From positions 4,897,483-4,961,482 of the forward strand of contig SMSO01000032.1 in the NCBI GenBank assembly GCA_004764695.1: 64,000 nt of DNA, written 5' to 3'. The DNA is from Schizochytrium sp. TIO01. Taxonomy: Eukaryota > Sar > Bigyra > Thraustochytrida > Thraustochytriidae. The notes below the pieces were generated by a model, which ran no database searches, was not told the origin of the DNA, and saw only the letters and a list, made by a program, of their open reading frames with translations. The translations under genes and the position numbers were made by a program. Below are positions 10,721 to 23,880 of the stretch, one piece after another. Numbering within the stretch: the first letter of the stretch is position 1; each line of letters starts with the position of its first letter.

Positions 10721-10918
10721 GCAAAGAAGGAGGGAGGGCCTGGAGCTAGCTGCAAGAAGGGTCGTTCTTTTGCTGCGCTGACGTGCCCTCTTCGCTCTCT
10801 GAATGGTATCGTCGGCTCAGCTCAGCTCAGCGTTGGGCCACGCTCGACTGACTGCCCGGGATCGAAGTTGACGAGCCCCAGGTCGACTGCGGTTGGCGAC
10901 GATTGATTGACTCATGGT

Positions 10919-11017
10919 TCGTTTGTTTCGAATAGTTTGTTTGGAGTTGTTTGATTGATTGGTTGTTTAATTGTTCCGGATAGTGCTTTTTTGTTTCGAA
11001 TAGTTTGTTTCTAAGTG

Positions 11018-11078
<61 letters not shown>

Positions 11079-11240
11079 AATCGTTTTTTTGTAATCGTTT
11101 TTTTGTAATCGTTTTTTTGGAATCGTTTTTTTGTAATCGTTTGTTTGTTTATTTGTTTGTTTGTTTATTTGTTTGTTTTTGTATTTGTTTTTTGTATTCG
11201 TTTTTTGTATTCGTTTTTCATATTTGTTTGCTTTTGTGCG
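10919..11240. repeat. Composite GATT / 14-bp / TTTG tandem repeat
   Basis: A nested array. Two copies of a TTTCGAATAGTTTGTTT segment (10927, 10994) precede about 14 copies of GATT (11021-11077). Then come five copies of a 14-bp unit GTAATCGTTTTTTT (one has GGAATCG), then TTTG/TTTA and TTTTTGTATTCG runs to about 11235. The purely T/G-rich strand suggests growth by slippage. Confidence 0.9.
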
Positions 11241-11627
11241 TTTGTTCGTTTGAGGGATTGTTTGTCTGCACTCGCTGCATACGCGTCTCCGCTTTTTCCT
11301 GCGTTTGAAGCTCTTCTTCAGAGTACGCGTTTCGTTCCCCTCGCTCAAAGCGCCGGTCGCTCCACCGATTCGATTGTGTGCGTGTCTCTCCGTTTGCCAA
11401 GATCAACTTTGATTTCCTCTTGGAAGCCCTTTCGAAGTGCGCTCCTACGCCTTTCTCCTACGAGTGCTAACGCCCCAAATCACGAGTGATCAGAAGATAC
11501 GCTTCCCAAAGGTATCCTGGACCGGCGCCGGGATCCAACAGAAACGAAGAAGCCTCGCTTTGCCTTCCTCGCGACGACTGCGCCGCTGCGCCTGAGCTCG
11601 CGCCGCGCCTAGGCCAAGCAGGCATGC

Positions 11628-11690
11628 CGGCAGGCACGCTGGCTGGCTGGCAGGCAGGCAGGCACGCTGGCAGGTAGGCAAGCGAGCAGC
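11628..11690. repeat. GGCA/GGCT tetranucleotide tract
   Basis: Imperfect GGCA and GGCT repeats with CACGCTGGCAGG interruptions, inside a GC-rich block. Confidence 0.7.
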
Positions 11691-11999
11691 TGGTCTGGCG
11701 AAGATGACCGACCGGTCGAACCGGGACACGCATGGTGGCCTCCGCCTCCACTGCGAGCGAGGCGTGCGTGCGTGCGTGCGTTTCCATGCTCCGCGGCGCT
11801 TGGCTGCTCTTCCCTGCCCTGCCCTGCTCTGCTCTGCTCTGCGCCGCTCTGGCCTGCGGGCGTCGCGGAGTGCTGGTGCTGGCTTGGCTTGGCTCAGCAG
11901 CGATGACGATGCGCAACAACGAGTTGGTTCTCTTGCGCCGGCGGGTCTCAGCCGGCGCCTGCCGAAGTTTCGCGGGCCGATGGTCGTCTCTTCGAGGAG

Positions 12000-12150
12000 C
12001 TGCTCTCGAGCTTGAGCCTGAGCTCGAGCTCGAGCTTGGCGCAGACATGGCCCCGCACAGACACAGGCACAGGCACAGGTGCACGCATGCTCATATCCGA
12101 GCAGAGCGGCTCATTTGCAGCAGCAGTAGCAGCAGCAGCAGCAGCTGAGG
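12000..12150. repeat. Cluster of GAGCTC, ACAGGC and CAG repeats
   Basis: Alternating GAGCTC/GAGCTT hexamers (12004-12037), four ACAGGC-like hexamers (12059-12080) and CAG/TAG triplets (12116-12147) lie within 150 bp. Confidence 0.75.
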
Positions 12151-12579
12151 TGCACGAGGTCCAGAGCAGGGCTTCGCGCCAGATCTCTGGAGTTCACATC
12201 GTCAAATCCAAGAACCCTGCGAGGTCCTTTCCACCACGGGCACCCACAAAGGCTGTGCTCGGCACCTTCGTTGACGCGCGAGCTCCTCTCCGCCTTCCTC
12301 CAGAGGTCGCAGCTTCCACTCCACCCTCCTTAGACTCGCTCTGCGATGGTCTCAGACGTTCGTTCCTTCACTCACTCACTCACTCACGCACGCACTCTGA
12401 GTCGCTCGTGCGATCTGAGCAAATAAATGGACCCTGAGCCGCTCAGAAGTTCCTCCTCTCCCGTTGAAAAGGCAGAAAAGAAGTGCGTTAAATAGTCAAA
12501 CAATCTCCAACTTTGTGACTTTCGTTTAGCAAAGGAAATGCGATGAATTCTTGAACAGAGACAAAAGATAGATAGAAAT

Positions 12580-12580
<1 letters not shown>

Positions 12581-12617
<37 letters not shown>
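12581..12617. repeat. (GAAA)n microsatellite
   Basis: Nine uninterrupted GAAA copies, preceded by a short GATA run. Confidence 0.9.
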
Positions 12618-14850
12618 CAATGTACTGAAAGGCTTCTTCGAAAAGAAGACTCGCTGCTTGATGAGCATCGAGGCAGTCTGGATCCGCCTGTGTAGCGGCG
12701 ACTGGGCAGCTTGCTTGATTCCTTTTCGCGCCGGCCGTGACAGCGATAGGGCTTTCTTTTCATGGAGCAGTTTCCTCAAAGTTTGGGAGGGTGAGTGAGA
12801 CCTCGAGACTTTGACATCGTTTTCTCGCTTCCTTTCGAGTTTTTGACAATGACTGTAAAAAGCTAAGTTATCATCTATGATAGCGTGAACGGTGTCGCTG
12901 TCGCGAAATCACTATAAAGAATATAGTAAAAACACTTCGATGGGAATACTGTCGAACGAAAATTTGGAAAAGGGAAGACATGCAATATAAATTAAAAAAA
13001 GAAAAGAAAAGAAAAGAAGAAATCGTAGAACAAGAAGAAGGAGAAAAAAAAAGAAAAACTAAAGAAAAGCTTCGTTTTATTTGTTTTTAACAAATAAAAC
13101 AACATTAAAATAAATAAAACAACATTAAAGAAAGAACTGGAAGCACTCGCTGCCTGTCACAGGCAATAAAGAAGACGTTTTTCAGTTTATCCTTTTTCTT
13201 TCTCAGCTTAACAAAAAAGGATATCTTGAAAAGAATAGAAAGATGTTTGCACATTTTCACGTACTATATATTTTATTAAAAAGACATTTTATACTAAAAA
13301 GCGCCTTCTGAACGAAGACGGGTTCACGACTTGTCGTATCCGCGAGAAGGAGGCACGGCACGAGAAAAGAGGATTCGAAAAGCAGCGATGACGGGTCGTG
13401 TGCTGGAAAACAACAGTTCAGGCGCGGGAAAACGAAAAGCTGAGATATTCTTCAGAAGAGCCGCAACCTACTCACTACGCAGAAACCGCAGACGGCCATG
13501 ATTCATGAGCATTATCAAGGACCCAAGTTCCTGCGTATCTTTGGCCTGCCTCCTACAGCTCCAACACTAAACGTATGAAATTTTTTCAAGTTCTTCTCAC
13601 TCAGAAGGTCGTTGTTGCTGTTACTATTATTAATATTTAATGATTAAAGTACTCGCCGACTCGGAGAGAGACTTTCTGAAGGCACCGGAGGTTCTAAGAA
13701 TTATGTGCGCATTTGGCCATCGCTGCGTGTTTCTTTATAAGGTACGTCTCAAAGTTTGCGAATTCGGAGCGGGTTTTGAAAGTCGAAGAGGACAGATACT
13801 GACTGCAAAGTATCAGTTACGGGATCGAAGTCGGTGCTTTTCTTTGAAACTTAAAAGTTGCTCAGCAAGGGAAGGTTTTGTTTGCTCCATTCGAGTCACG
13901 AAGATGCTGGTGCGTCGAACTCGCTTTTCAAGATAACTAAAATAAAGTAATTGTTTAAGGCTATTGCTGTTTCTTCGGGTTCGTTTATATTTCTGAAATC
14001 TTTGGAATGTCCTTGGGATGCAACTTATTCCTGTTTTGTATACAGCCTTGAAATTCCAGGTGCTTGCGCGGGCCATTTCGAAAGCATCTTACCTCCTAAA
14101 CCTTGAGACATCTTGCAGACATTACTTTTCTTTGAGACGCCCCGTCTGTGTATACTTTCGAGGAGCAACTTTGCTTGATTATTGGAATCCCTCTCGATAA
14201 TACTCGTGTGTTTTCGCGCCCCGAGATGGACACTTTATTCATCAGTTGCTATTATTTCTGAACGCAAACCGCTGTTTCTCAGTGCTGGCAAATGATGTAA
14301 TCATTCTGTCAGCCAAAAACCTTGACTGGCACTTATCTGCTGCAATGATCTCAGTTCCCGTTTCTTTATTTCTTTCTAGCAGATAATGTCAGTTCAAATT
14401 AGCAGCAGTGCCTAGTCCCTCTGGAGTTAGGACTCACAGTTCCAATCTTGGAGTTCTTCAAGTCCAAATAAATGCTGAAGTATTGGCACAGGTCAAGGTT
14501 TATATCTGCGTTTACTGTACAACTACAAGCTCGCGCCGTGTCCAGATTCTCGAGGGCGTGCTTGCTCTGGCCACAGGAGGGGTTGAATTAGCCACGCACG
14601 CACAGGCGAGCTTGAGGGCGATAAGGCCTATTCAAGCAAATAAAAAAACAAACGTCACATGCATGAGAAGGTGACAAGAAATTCTCAGCCCTCGAGATAG
14701 AACAGTTCGGCGGAGTAAACTTTGGGCTGCTTTTGGAGACCCTTTTTATACCAAAAGTAGAGAACCATATGGTTGTTGTTAGTAGCTAGGTCGCTCGAGG
14801 TGTTTGTTTTCTTTTGTTTTTGTTTTGGCAGGGCCTTCTATTTCGTTATA

Positions 14851-14898
14851 ACATACATAGATACATACATAGATACATACATACATGCATACATACAT
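14851..14898. repeat. (ATAC)n with GATAC variants
   Basis: Tetranucleotide ACAT repeats interrupted regularly by AG or GC, about 12 units. Confidence 0.85.
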
Positions 14899-16884
14899 CG
14901 CACGCACAACAGAGAACACGTGTTCCAATCGGGCTGAATTTCATAAAAAGTCAGAAAGAAAAAAGAAAATGATGAATACATTATATACTTCAAGACTGTA
15001 CCTATATCTGATCCGCATTTGTTACATGATAGGGTGTCTAAATCATACTTGGGGAGTGCCAGCCTAAGCGTTTTTGAAGGCTGACAAGTGCACGCCTTCC
15101 CACGTACATCTATCTATGCAGCCCAATACCAATCAATTATAGCTTAATTATATATATATATTTAAAAATATATAAAAAGTATAAAAACATAACATCATGC
15201 TGTTCTTCAAGGTTCCTATTTTTTATTTTATTTTTTTAAAATTCTAATTAAAACTTTTAATTAAGGTTTAAAAAATAAAGAAGGAAAATAAAGAAAACAT
15301 AGAATGAAAGAAACAAGGATACTTAGTACACGTACGGAAGTGAATTTTTGGTTTTGTTACTATCTATGTACTACCTCGTTGTGTTCCTTTTCTGGCAACA
15401 ATGGAACGAAGAAAAAAGATGGATAGTGTACTACTATGGATAATAGGGGAGAACCTCTGAGGGTCTGGAAAAAAGATGTTGCGTACGCCACTGCGACGGG
15501 GAACTTACTTGCGCTGGCAACAACAGTGGTCGCAGGTATGTGCGGTACTTACGTACAGAGCGCTCCAAGTAGTTTCTGGCTCCTCTGTCTCGAAGTATGC
15601 GATTTCTCTGGAGCTGGTGCAACTGGCCAAGGCCCTGTGTGTGAAGTTGCTCACGAGTATCTCCAAGGCACCGTGCGGTGGGCTCCGGAAAGAGTTACTT
15701 ACTTTTACCGTGCTTCAAATTCAGCCTCCGCAACCAGCGATGCGAAGAAAGAAGCCACTCGCAACCATGTGCTCCTCAAACTTCGAAGTGTTCTCAGTTA
15801 CTGTCAGGCTAGAAATACCCACGTGTACCAGAAGAACTGCACAAAGTAAGCAACTGAGAAACACCAAAGGCACGAACACGAAGCTCCGTGCCACCGGCCA
15901 AGCTCAACTTAAGATTCTATTTACATGTGGTCCTGTCGCTTCCAGGGGCCAAACGAGCTTCATTCGGCTGAGGCCACCGCAACCTTGAGAGGATTTCGTG
16001 CCTCTCATTGTCGGAAATTTGCATGCTTGCACATGCACCCACGGCAGAGGCAGCAGCTCGATCTCCCAAAATATTCCTCAAGAGGCCTAGCGAGGCGCTC
16101 TTCAGGCTGCGCTGCGCTCACTGCCTCGTGAAGTGCCAACTCAAAGCCCAAGCCCAAGTTCAAGTGTCTGCATTGATGAGAACAGGGCCATTCAGATTCC
16201 GGGACTGAGATTGTTTGGGAAGACAGCACCACAGAAGGGGCATTTGCCGGGATCTAGAGCAGCCAAGCACCAACAAACCCCCGAAGCCACCTTCTCCAGA
16301 GAGTGCCTTACGATGGAAACGAGGTTCCCGGTGGTACTGGCGGGTGCTTGCAGATGCTTGCAGATGCATTTGGTTACCTCTCGACGCCGATCTTCCCACG
16401 TCTAAAGAGTGATGCAGAAGCCTCAAGCCCAGCGTAACCGATAGTCGAATCCAAAATCCGCCCCCTCTGAGCGAGTTCTTAGAGACCACAGAGCAGCTCA
16501 AGTTCGAGCTGGCTGCAATCGTGGCCATTGCGCACACGTCTGCGGAGAGCAAGACCTCCTCCTGATGAGCTCGCTTGCTTGCTTGCTTGAGCAGCGTGCG
16601 TGAGTCAGGTTGTTTCTTTGTTTGCTCGCTCATCTGACTTGGCTCCTGTGATGGTGGCAGAGCAGTGTTCCGAAAGTTTTCTAAAATGTCTTGGCGCTTC
16701 ATCAGTCGGCGCGGCCTGAGCGAGCTGCTGGTGAAGGCCCACTCCATTCATGGTTGCGGTGGACGAGCTCGGGGCCCGGTTCAGTTGTAAGGCATGGTCG
16801 CGGAACTGCGATCGTGCGCGCGATGCGTCGAACTAATTCCAGCGCACCGTCTGTTTCTAGCTAGACTCGTTCAGAGCTTGCCTC

Positions 16885-16924
16885 TCCGCTGTCCGCTGTC
16901 GCTGTCTGCTGTCGCTGTCCGCTG
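16885..16924. repeat. (CTGTCGCTGTCCG)-type short tandem repeat
   Basis: Six CTGTC/GCTGT-based units with single-base variants. Confidence 0.7.
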
Positions 16925-17177
16925 CGAGTGGCGTGAGCGGAGAATGAATGGATGCTGTCTCGCCCACGAGGACAGCTTCAGCTGCAGAGAGAGAGAGAGA
17001 CAGAGATGCCTTATCGGGGGCAGCATGCATGGGAGCCACGCAACCGGTAGCGCGATGGTGTCGCGACCTGTCCTCGCAGGAAAGTCGGCCTTCGCGAGGT
17101 CCTCAGCTGTGCAGACCACGGTGGTCGTGCGCGAGGGGGGCGAAGCTAGCTGGTCCACGCTTGCTCCGGTGAAGTGA

Positions 17178-17204
17178 AATTCGAATTCGAATTCGAATTT
17201 GCCT
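17178..17204. repeat. (AATTCG)n palindromic hexamer
   Basis: Four copies of AATTCG giving overlapping GAATTC palindromes; the tract can fold on itself. Confidence 0.8.
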
Positions 17205-17437
17205 GCTTTGCTTCGATTCACAGACAGAAGGAAGAAGAAGAAATTTGAATTCCGGCTCAAGTCTTGAAGAGCTACTGGCCCAAGAGCTCCACCTCGTCGC
17301 GCTCTTTGCGCAGGCAGGTTTCCCGCGGCGACGATGGCCTTCTTCTCCGCCGGCCGTCGTCCGCGACAAACAACCGGAGAGAGTCATTGTCTTCTGTATC
17401 TTTCTTCTGTGCAATTCGACCTCTCGAACATCGATGG

Positions 17438-17492
17438 ATTCATTCATTCATTCATTCATTCATTCATTCATTCATTCACTCATTCACTCATT
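17438..17492. repeat. (ATTC)n microsatellite
   Basis: About 13 copies, the last ones ATTC/ACTC. The same motif, or its complement GAAT, recurs at 8665, 22800-22890, 26991, 54801, 56888 and 63876. Confidence 0.9.
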
Positions 17493-17667
17493 GAAACTCT
17501 CTTTTTAAAACTCAATCATCGACTGTTAAAAATAAATAAAAGGAAACAGTTTGCAAGAAAACGCTAAACGCCGAATGAATCCAAAGCGAGTGTGAATCCC
17601 GCTACGCTCAGCGTTTTGAAAGTTGCTCCATTTTCTTGAACTTTTTGGTTTCTGGCGCCATACGATG

Positions 17668-17698
17668 TCACTCACTCACTCACTCACTCACTCTCTCA
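17668..17698. repeat. (TCAC)n microsatellite
   Basis: Six or more TCAC copies running into CTCTCTC. Confidence 0.85.
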
Positions 17699-18318
17699 CG
17701 AACTTAGCGACAGAGCAATAGACTTTTCGAACAAGTTCCCTCTCACACTGTGAGACTTGCAAGTTCTTTCTCCAGCCAAACGAAAGAAAAAACAACATAC
17801 ATACGCACTTATTGAGGCACATCCAGTTCGTTATCTTTTCAATGAATTGAAGATGCCGTGGAAGCAGCATCTCTCTTGCAGGCCCCAAAAGAGGGAGTCG
17901 TGCCACCACACGATGCACGGCCCGTTTTGAGTAGAGTGGAGCTGCGCCGCCTTCGTTCTCTCGCGCGTATTTATTTCCCTGATTACGAGTATTGCCAACT
18001 TGCTTGGTCTGACTGAATGAATGAATTTCATTCTGAAAAGAAAAGCGATTAAAGAAACAAAAAGAGAGAAGTGGGAAAAGCTTTTAGTTGGAAATAATAA
18101 AATTAAAAAGTGTACTCACTCGTTACTTTGAAAACTCTTACTTAGAAAGCACAACAGCTTAGCTGTCTCCAGTAGATACGCTTACTACGAGTTGAAGGTC
18201 TGTCAAAAGTGAAGGCGGGTCCAGGCGTCGACGTATCTAATGACTAGCTCGAGGTGTGGGTCACCCCGAGTTCTTTATTGGGCCAACCTGAGAACGCAGC
18301 TGAGGAAAGTCCCCTCGT

Positions 18319-18384
18319 GGATGGATAGATGGATAGATGAATAGATGGATAGATGGATAGATGAATAGATGAATAGATGGATGA
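18319..18384. repeat. (GATG/GATA)n tract
   Basis: Mixed GGATAGAT and GAATAGAT octamers, about eight units. Confidence 0.85.
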
Positions 18385-18531
18385 ACGAACGTCTACTCGC
18401 TCTGCAGATGCAAGTTGGGCAATAAACGGGCTCTCAGAACCTTGATTGAAGGGGCCGTTATTTTGCGTTCGTTCGTGAAACTAAGTCAGCCAGGCGACGG
18501 TGGGTCGGTCTCCTCAAACTGAGACAGCTAC

Positions 18532-18532
<1 letters not shown>

Positions 18533-18575
<43 letters not shown>

Positions 18576-18594
18576 GTCGTTGTAGCTCTTGTTG

Positions 18595-18645
<51 letters not shown>

Positions 18646-18659
18646 TTGGTGGTGGTGGT
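18533..18659. repeat. CTG-TTG-CTG-TTG-TGG trinucleotide tract
   Basis: About 14 CTG copies (18533-18574), a short linker containing CCGTCGTTGTAG, TTG copies, about 13 more CTG copies (18603-18643), then TTG and TGG. CTG/CAG tracts of this kind form slipped hairpins and are unstable in length. No coding context is visible on either strand. Confidence 0.95.
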
Positions 18660-20619
18660 TTTCTCAAAAGCTCACCGCTTCGTCATGAAATCAACCACGC
18701 GAAAGGCTTCTTGTATAAAACCAGGACCAGGCCGCCTTGTCGCAGATTGTTCTCGCGTTCGATATGAAATTGCGCAGCTTGATATCTCGTGGCTCCTGGC
18801 GGGTAAGAGGTTGAATAAAGCGACTTCACAAACCTCACACGCGCATCAGAATTAAAGCCAATGTGTCGAAGAAAAACTAAACGACTAAACAATTGTAAAA
18901 CGGATAACGAAATCAATTCGACTCTATCGAAGGGGCTCTACGTCTCGATAAGGGTGGGATATCAAAGGTTCCGAGTAGTGACAGGGACGTGAGCTCACAG
19001 TGAGGTCGATCCAATATTCGACGTGGTCATTCTTCTAAAATCCCCGATCGAAGCGCGCATTTGCATTTGCTGAGGACGCTCAGAGCGCAGGTCTTCACAA
19101 AAAAACAAGCGTCGTTGCTCTGTCCTGAGAAAAGCGCAATCAATTTACGCACATCCGCAAATGAAGTCGCCACAGGCTTGTTTCTTTACTTTCCAAAGGA
19201 ACTCTTGCGGCAGTGGCAGATTTGCAGGCCGTCCATGGTACACTACTTTAGGCAGCGCGGTCAAATGCAAATGAATGTCAGGTATCGGAGCGAAATTAGC
19301 CTCAAAGTGCTGTGCGTTTGTCGCCTGAGTCCAAAGTGGTGTCTCGTAGTCACAGCGTATGCTGAGGTTTTACAAGAGAAAGTATGGAAAGGATGTCAAG
19401 TCGCCAAGGTTGTAGTAGCAGGCCGTGGATTCTATTTTGCAAAGGGAGAATAAGAGCGGTGGCGACAATCGATGGCCGTGGATAACGGGGTGGGCACTTG
19501 TTCCTTTTCTTTTCTGCATATTGAATGCCCCGAGGAGAATTTGAAAGTTTTGATAGCTTGCTGTCTTGGAGAGAGAAGACCAGTTTCCCCGCTCCTCTGA
19601 ACGAAGTGTTTCTTTTCAGAAGGGAAGTCGGTTTCGCGCACTTGGACCTCCAATCTTCAGCCGTATTGGTATTCTATAAATAAACTTTTGGGAAAGTATT
19701 ATATCATTAGGTAGGCACTTAGTTTTGTTAGGCGATGCTAAAAGGAAAAACAAGCAAAGAACAGTCAACGAACACGAAGGGAAAACTATGGAACTGGAAG
19801 GGATATCTATCTTTCACACAAGCACACACTCCTGCACCTGCTTTCGAAGTCTGTCTTCTGTATTGAGTGTTCAAGTATACCATGGTAGAGAGAAGGCTGT
19901 ACTCACGTGCACACGTAAGTTTTTAATCCTCTGATGTTTAGTATGAAATCTTTCCAATGAGTCTTGATAGGAGGCAAAACTTACAAGAGGATATCGTGTC
20001 CTGTTTGTTTCTGATGTTCTCAGCATGCTACTGTGTACTTCAAAGGAGTTCTACATGGCCCGTCATCGTTGATACTTATAACAAAACCATCTCTCTGCAA
20101 CCAAAAGTATCTACCGTCCTATTAAGCATGATTCTCTTTTACCATCCCAGATAAGTAGCTACAGCTCAGCACAGAAAACAAAGTCTCTAAAGTCATTCTC
20201 ATCGGATCTCAACTGAAAGTCAAACTTTTCGTGAAGAAAGTTCTTTCTTGCTTGCCTTCTCATAAACGTCATAAATGTTTCTAGAGCAGGATTCCTTCAG
20301 GCGTGTTTGTGATTGACCAAGCTAGCTGTATCTTGCCTCCTTTTGCACTGGATCTCAGACAGACAGCCTCACCAAGATGGTGTAATAAGCTCCGTCAACT
20401 GTGGGTACCTAAGGGGTCCAAGTTCTTTGCTCTAAAATCGCCTTCTTCAGCACTGCATTCCTTCTTTTAATTGTTAATGGAGAAACCAAAGAAAGCAAAG
20501 AATTTCAATCAGAAACTGAAACCTGTGCTCTCGACGTTCTTTTTGTGGCTGTTGTTCTTGCAAAACAGAACGATCTTTCGGGTTTCTGAACTCGCTTTGG
20601 GAATCAACGTTCCCTCTTA

Positions 20620-20660
20620 GCTAACTAACCAACTAACTAATTAACTAACTAACTTACTTA
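20620..20660. repeat. (AACT)n tract
   Basis: Ten AACT-like units with AACC, AATT and TACT variants. Confidence 0.8.
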
Positions 20661-21894
20661 GAGTTTGCCAGAAAGAATAATTCCTAAATTTGTTGACTTC
20701 TTTCCTTATTTGTTTGTGTGCACATTGGTTCAACTTTCTGGCTGACTGGCTGCCTGGATTTGTGCCTCATGTGCGTTGCCGCTCGAACGAGGCCGCTTTC
20801 CTTAGGCCGATTGCTTGTTTTGCAGAAGCAGCTGTGATTCTTAAAATACAGCATCAGCCGCAAGTTCTCAGCACTACAGTGCTTGCTTCCTGCAAAAGAT
20901 CGTTCTCTTGGCCGGTGTTCTGTTCTCTCACGGGTGCCAGTCAGATTATACAACTGAATGAGCGAAGTTTGATCATTGTTTTAAAAAATAAAGTTTAGCT
21001 AAGTTAAATTAAAAATAAGGCAAAGTTGAATGAGCTTTTATTGAGGTAACTAACTGAAAGCTTTGAATGCGGAGACAGAGCTAGATCCTCGAAAGCGTCT
21101 CTTCATCAGTTTATGTCAATAAGAAGGCGACCTTTATATTCGTAGACATATAGATTCAGCCGTTTATCTAATTTAAAGCAATAAAAAAATATAATAGGAA
21201 AGTTTCTATTCTCTTTCTTTTAAATACACTTAAAATATAATAATAACTTTCAAACCTTTCAATTATTTTATTTTATTTAAAAAAATAAATGTTTGTAAAT
21301 TGAATGAAATGTTCTGTCAAAAAAAAGGGTGAAAAAAGCGATACCTCATCCAAATTGGTAGCACCTTCTCGTATCGAGAACATCGATGAGAACGGTGCTC
21401 GGCCCATTAAAGAGCGGGGGATACGATATCTCTCCTCAAAGATGCTGACGAATTGCGCGAGTCAATCTTAGGCTAAAAGCACCCGTGTCGAGGCCTCTGT
21501 ATTTCCAAAGAAGCCCCGGAGGAGATATCGGAAAAGACGCCGCGGCCAAGCTTGTGTCGATTTTAGGAAAGCGCCTACTTATAGTACTACGTCCATTATT
21601 AAATGCACCTCTCTGCACGCCCTCCCGTCTTTCAAGGAAGGAAGCACGCCTTCGAGGATTCCGAAGACTAACAGGGCAATCAATGTGCGTGAAAGTCTGC
21701 GCTTTCTTTTCGAAGGGACCCACGGCCTGTTCAATAAAAAGTAGTCGAAGTTGGACCACGCACCATCACAAGTTTTGGAAATATTCATGGCTCGCCTTGA
21801 AGGCCGGTAGATTTTGCAAGATCGCTGACCGTTCTCAGGAATAGTTCAAGTGGCCTCGAACGAAGCAAGTTACTTGTGAGCGCGAGCTTCTGCT

Positions 21895-21962
21895 TGAATG
21901 AATGAATGTGAATGAATGATATGGTGTGATATCATATCATATCATATCCTATCCTATCATAT
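21895..21962. repeat. GAAT then (ATATC)n tract
   Basis: GAAT repeats pass into a pentanucleotide ATATC/ATCCT series with a TGATATCA palindrome at the junction. Confidence 0.8.
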
Positions 21963-22744
21963 GTACCACAGAAGAGCCCAATTCAAAGAAATTCGCAAAT
22001 GCATCGGTATGGATTACAGCTGTCTCTATCCATGGTCATGCTTAAGGGCCCTTGATCCTCAAGCAGAGATGGAATTGCGACTCGATATACATACATTCAT
22101 TCCTCTTCGTCGATCTTCAATTCCTCTTCATCGACCTTGAACGCGTCTTCATCGTCTGAAACGGAGAGGTGCCCCGCTTCTCCAGCTCTGTTCAACCTTT
22201 CTGTCGGGTGCACGTGACATTTTGATCTTGACATTGCCATTAATCTTGACATTGCTCTGGATGATCTTGACGATGACGATGACGATGATGGGTTCCACGT
22301 AGGCGACAACGAATAGGATCACCCTTCGTTTCGCTCCATCGGCCTCGGTCTAGTGGCAGAGTTCTCGCTCGCTCAAGTTTCGGGCGTGGCCGAGGACCTT
22401 ACCTTCGAGGAGCGTGTCTTCGCGTGAATTCCTGCTTTATTTATTTGCTGCGCACGCGTCGAACTTGGCCTCAGAAGAGAGCCTTCGCATCTCAGCTCTC
22501 TCCACAAATTAGGGCTCATGCAGACACCAAAGAAGCGAAGGGATCAAACAAAGACTGTCCAGCTACCATCCATCTCCATCTAAGCACTCACTCACTCACT
22601 CAATCACTCCCTAGCTACTACATCTATGGGTAGGTAGGTAGGTACCTGAAGGCGCATGATTCGCCAGCTCACGATGACGCCTTCAAGTCGGACCCCGCTT
22701 GCGTAGACGGTCTCTCTCTCGCTCGCTGACGCTTTCCCTTGCAT

Positions 22745-22897
22745 TGATTTCGAAGAGTCCTTCAGCTGATTTCGAGGCATGCTGCGATTGATTCTGAAGC
22801 TGATTTCGAAGCATTCTCCAATTCATTCATTCATTTCGAAGCATTCTCCAATTCATTCAATCATTCATTTCGAAGCATCCTTCGATTTACTTCGAAG
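22745..22897. repeat. Minisatellite with TTTCGAAGCAT core
   Basis: Five or six degenerate units built on GATTTCGAAGCATTCTCCAA followed by ATTC repeats, 20-35 bp each. TTCGAA forms a palindromic core in most units. Confidence 0.8.
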
Positions 22898-23829
22898 AAG
22901 AACCTCTCATTCTCCAATTCCAACGCCGCCTTCCGATTCACGCTATTTGCCAACTACTACTACTACTACTCGCTGTCTAACCGCAGCTATGCACGCCCTA
23001 GGCGAACGAACGGCCCTGCTAGAACCTCCAAACCTCATTCCGTTCCTTGGTATCCTAAGGCAACCCCCTGGCGAGGATGTGGCCTCATGCTTTCAGTGAA
23101 ATGGGGGGTGTAGGGGGGACGTTAGGAACTCGGGTCTGTATTTCTTCGCTGAGGTCGCTGTGACTCCTTTTCAAATTATTTTCAAGAACGGGTAGCAGTT
23201 GGTAGGGTACCTGCCTAAGTGCTTTCACGGAAAGTGTTTCACTCCTCTTTTCTTTTTTCAGCCATTTCATTTTATTGAAAAGGAAAAGAGAAAACAATTC
23301 CAGATAAATGAAACACTGATTTTATTAAAAAGTAAAAAAAAAAAGAAAAAAAAAAAGGACTTTTTCACAACATATATATATTTTTAAATATAAGCATTCT
23401 CAAATTTTAATTATAATAAAAAGGTTTAAAACAAAAGTTCAAGAAGCGGAAAAAGCGGGGCAAGTAAGGAGGGCAAGTACCTGGGTACTTTTTAATGTTC
23501 AAGAAGCAGGAACCAAACGAAAGTACAGTAAGAAGGGAGGTTTAACAAAAGAAAAAACAGACAGTTCGGCGCTGACAAGTAAGCGAACGCAAATGTATAT
23601 CAAAGTACGCACTGAAGCTTCAAAATATTCATAGGGGTAGAGTAGAGCACAAAGCAGGGATTTCATCGCGGCGGGCCATAGAAAGACCTGTTCCAGAGAC
23701 ACAGCGCACGCCGCGGAACTCACTGGCCACCCCCGCTTCGACCTCTTGGATCTGAAGAGTTTTGGATCTGACGAAGTATGTATCCTTCTTCTTTCTGAAC
23801 CCCAAAGATAAAGAAACAATCATACATAC

Positions 23830-23880
23830 TTTTTCTTTTTCTTTTTCTTTTTCTTTTCTTTTCTTTTCTTTTCTTTTCTT
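23830..23880. repeat. (TTTTC)n pyrimidine tract
   Basis: About ten TTTTC or CTTTTT units, purely pyrimidine on this strand. An (AGT)5 run follows at 23898. Confidence 0.9.

Noticed and set aside
10227-10781. 184-codon plus-strand frame through the hairpin array
   Set aside because: It spans three units of a non-coding tandem repeat and the copies are not kept in one frame elsewhere.
11467-12084. 205-codon minus-strand frame
   Set aside because: Composition follows GGCA, GAGCTC and ACAGGC repeats; low complexity throughout.
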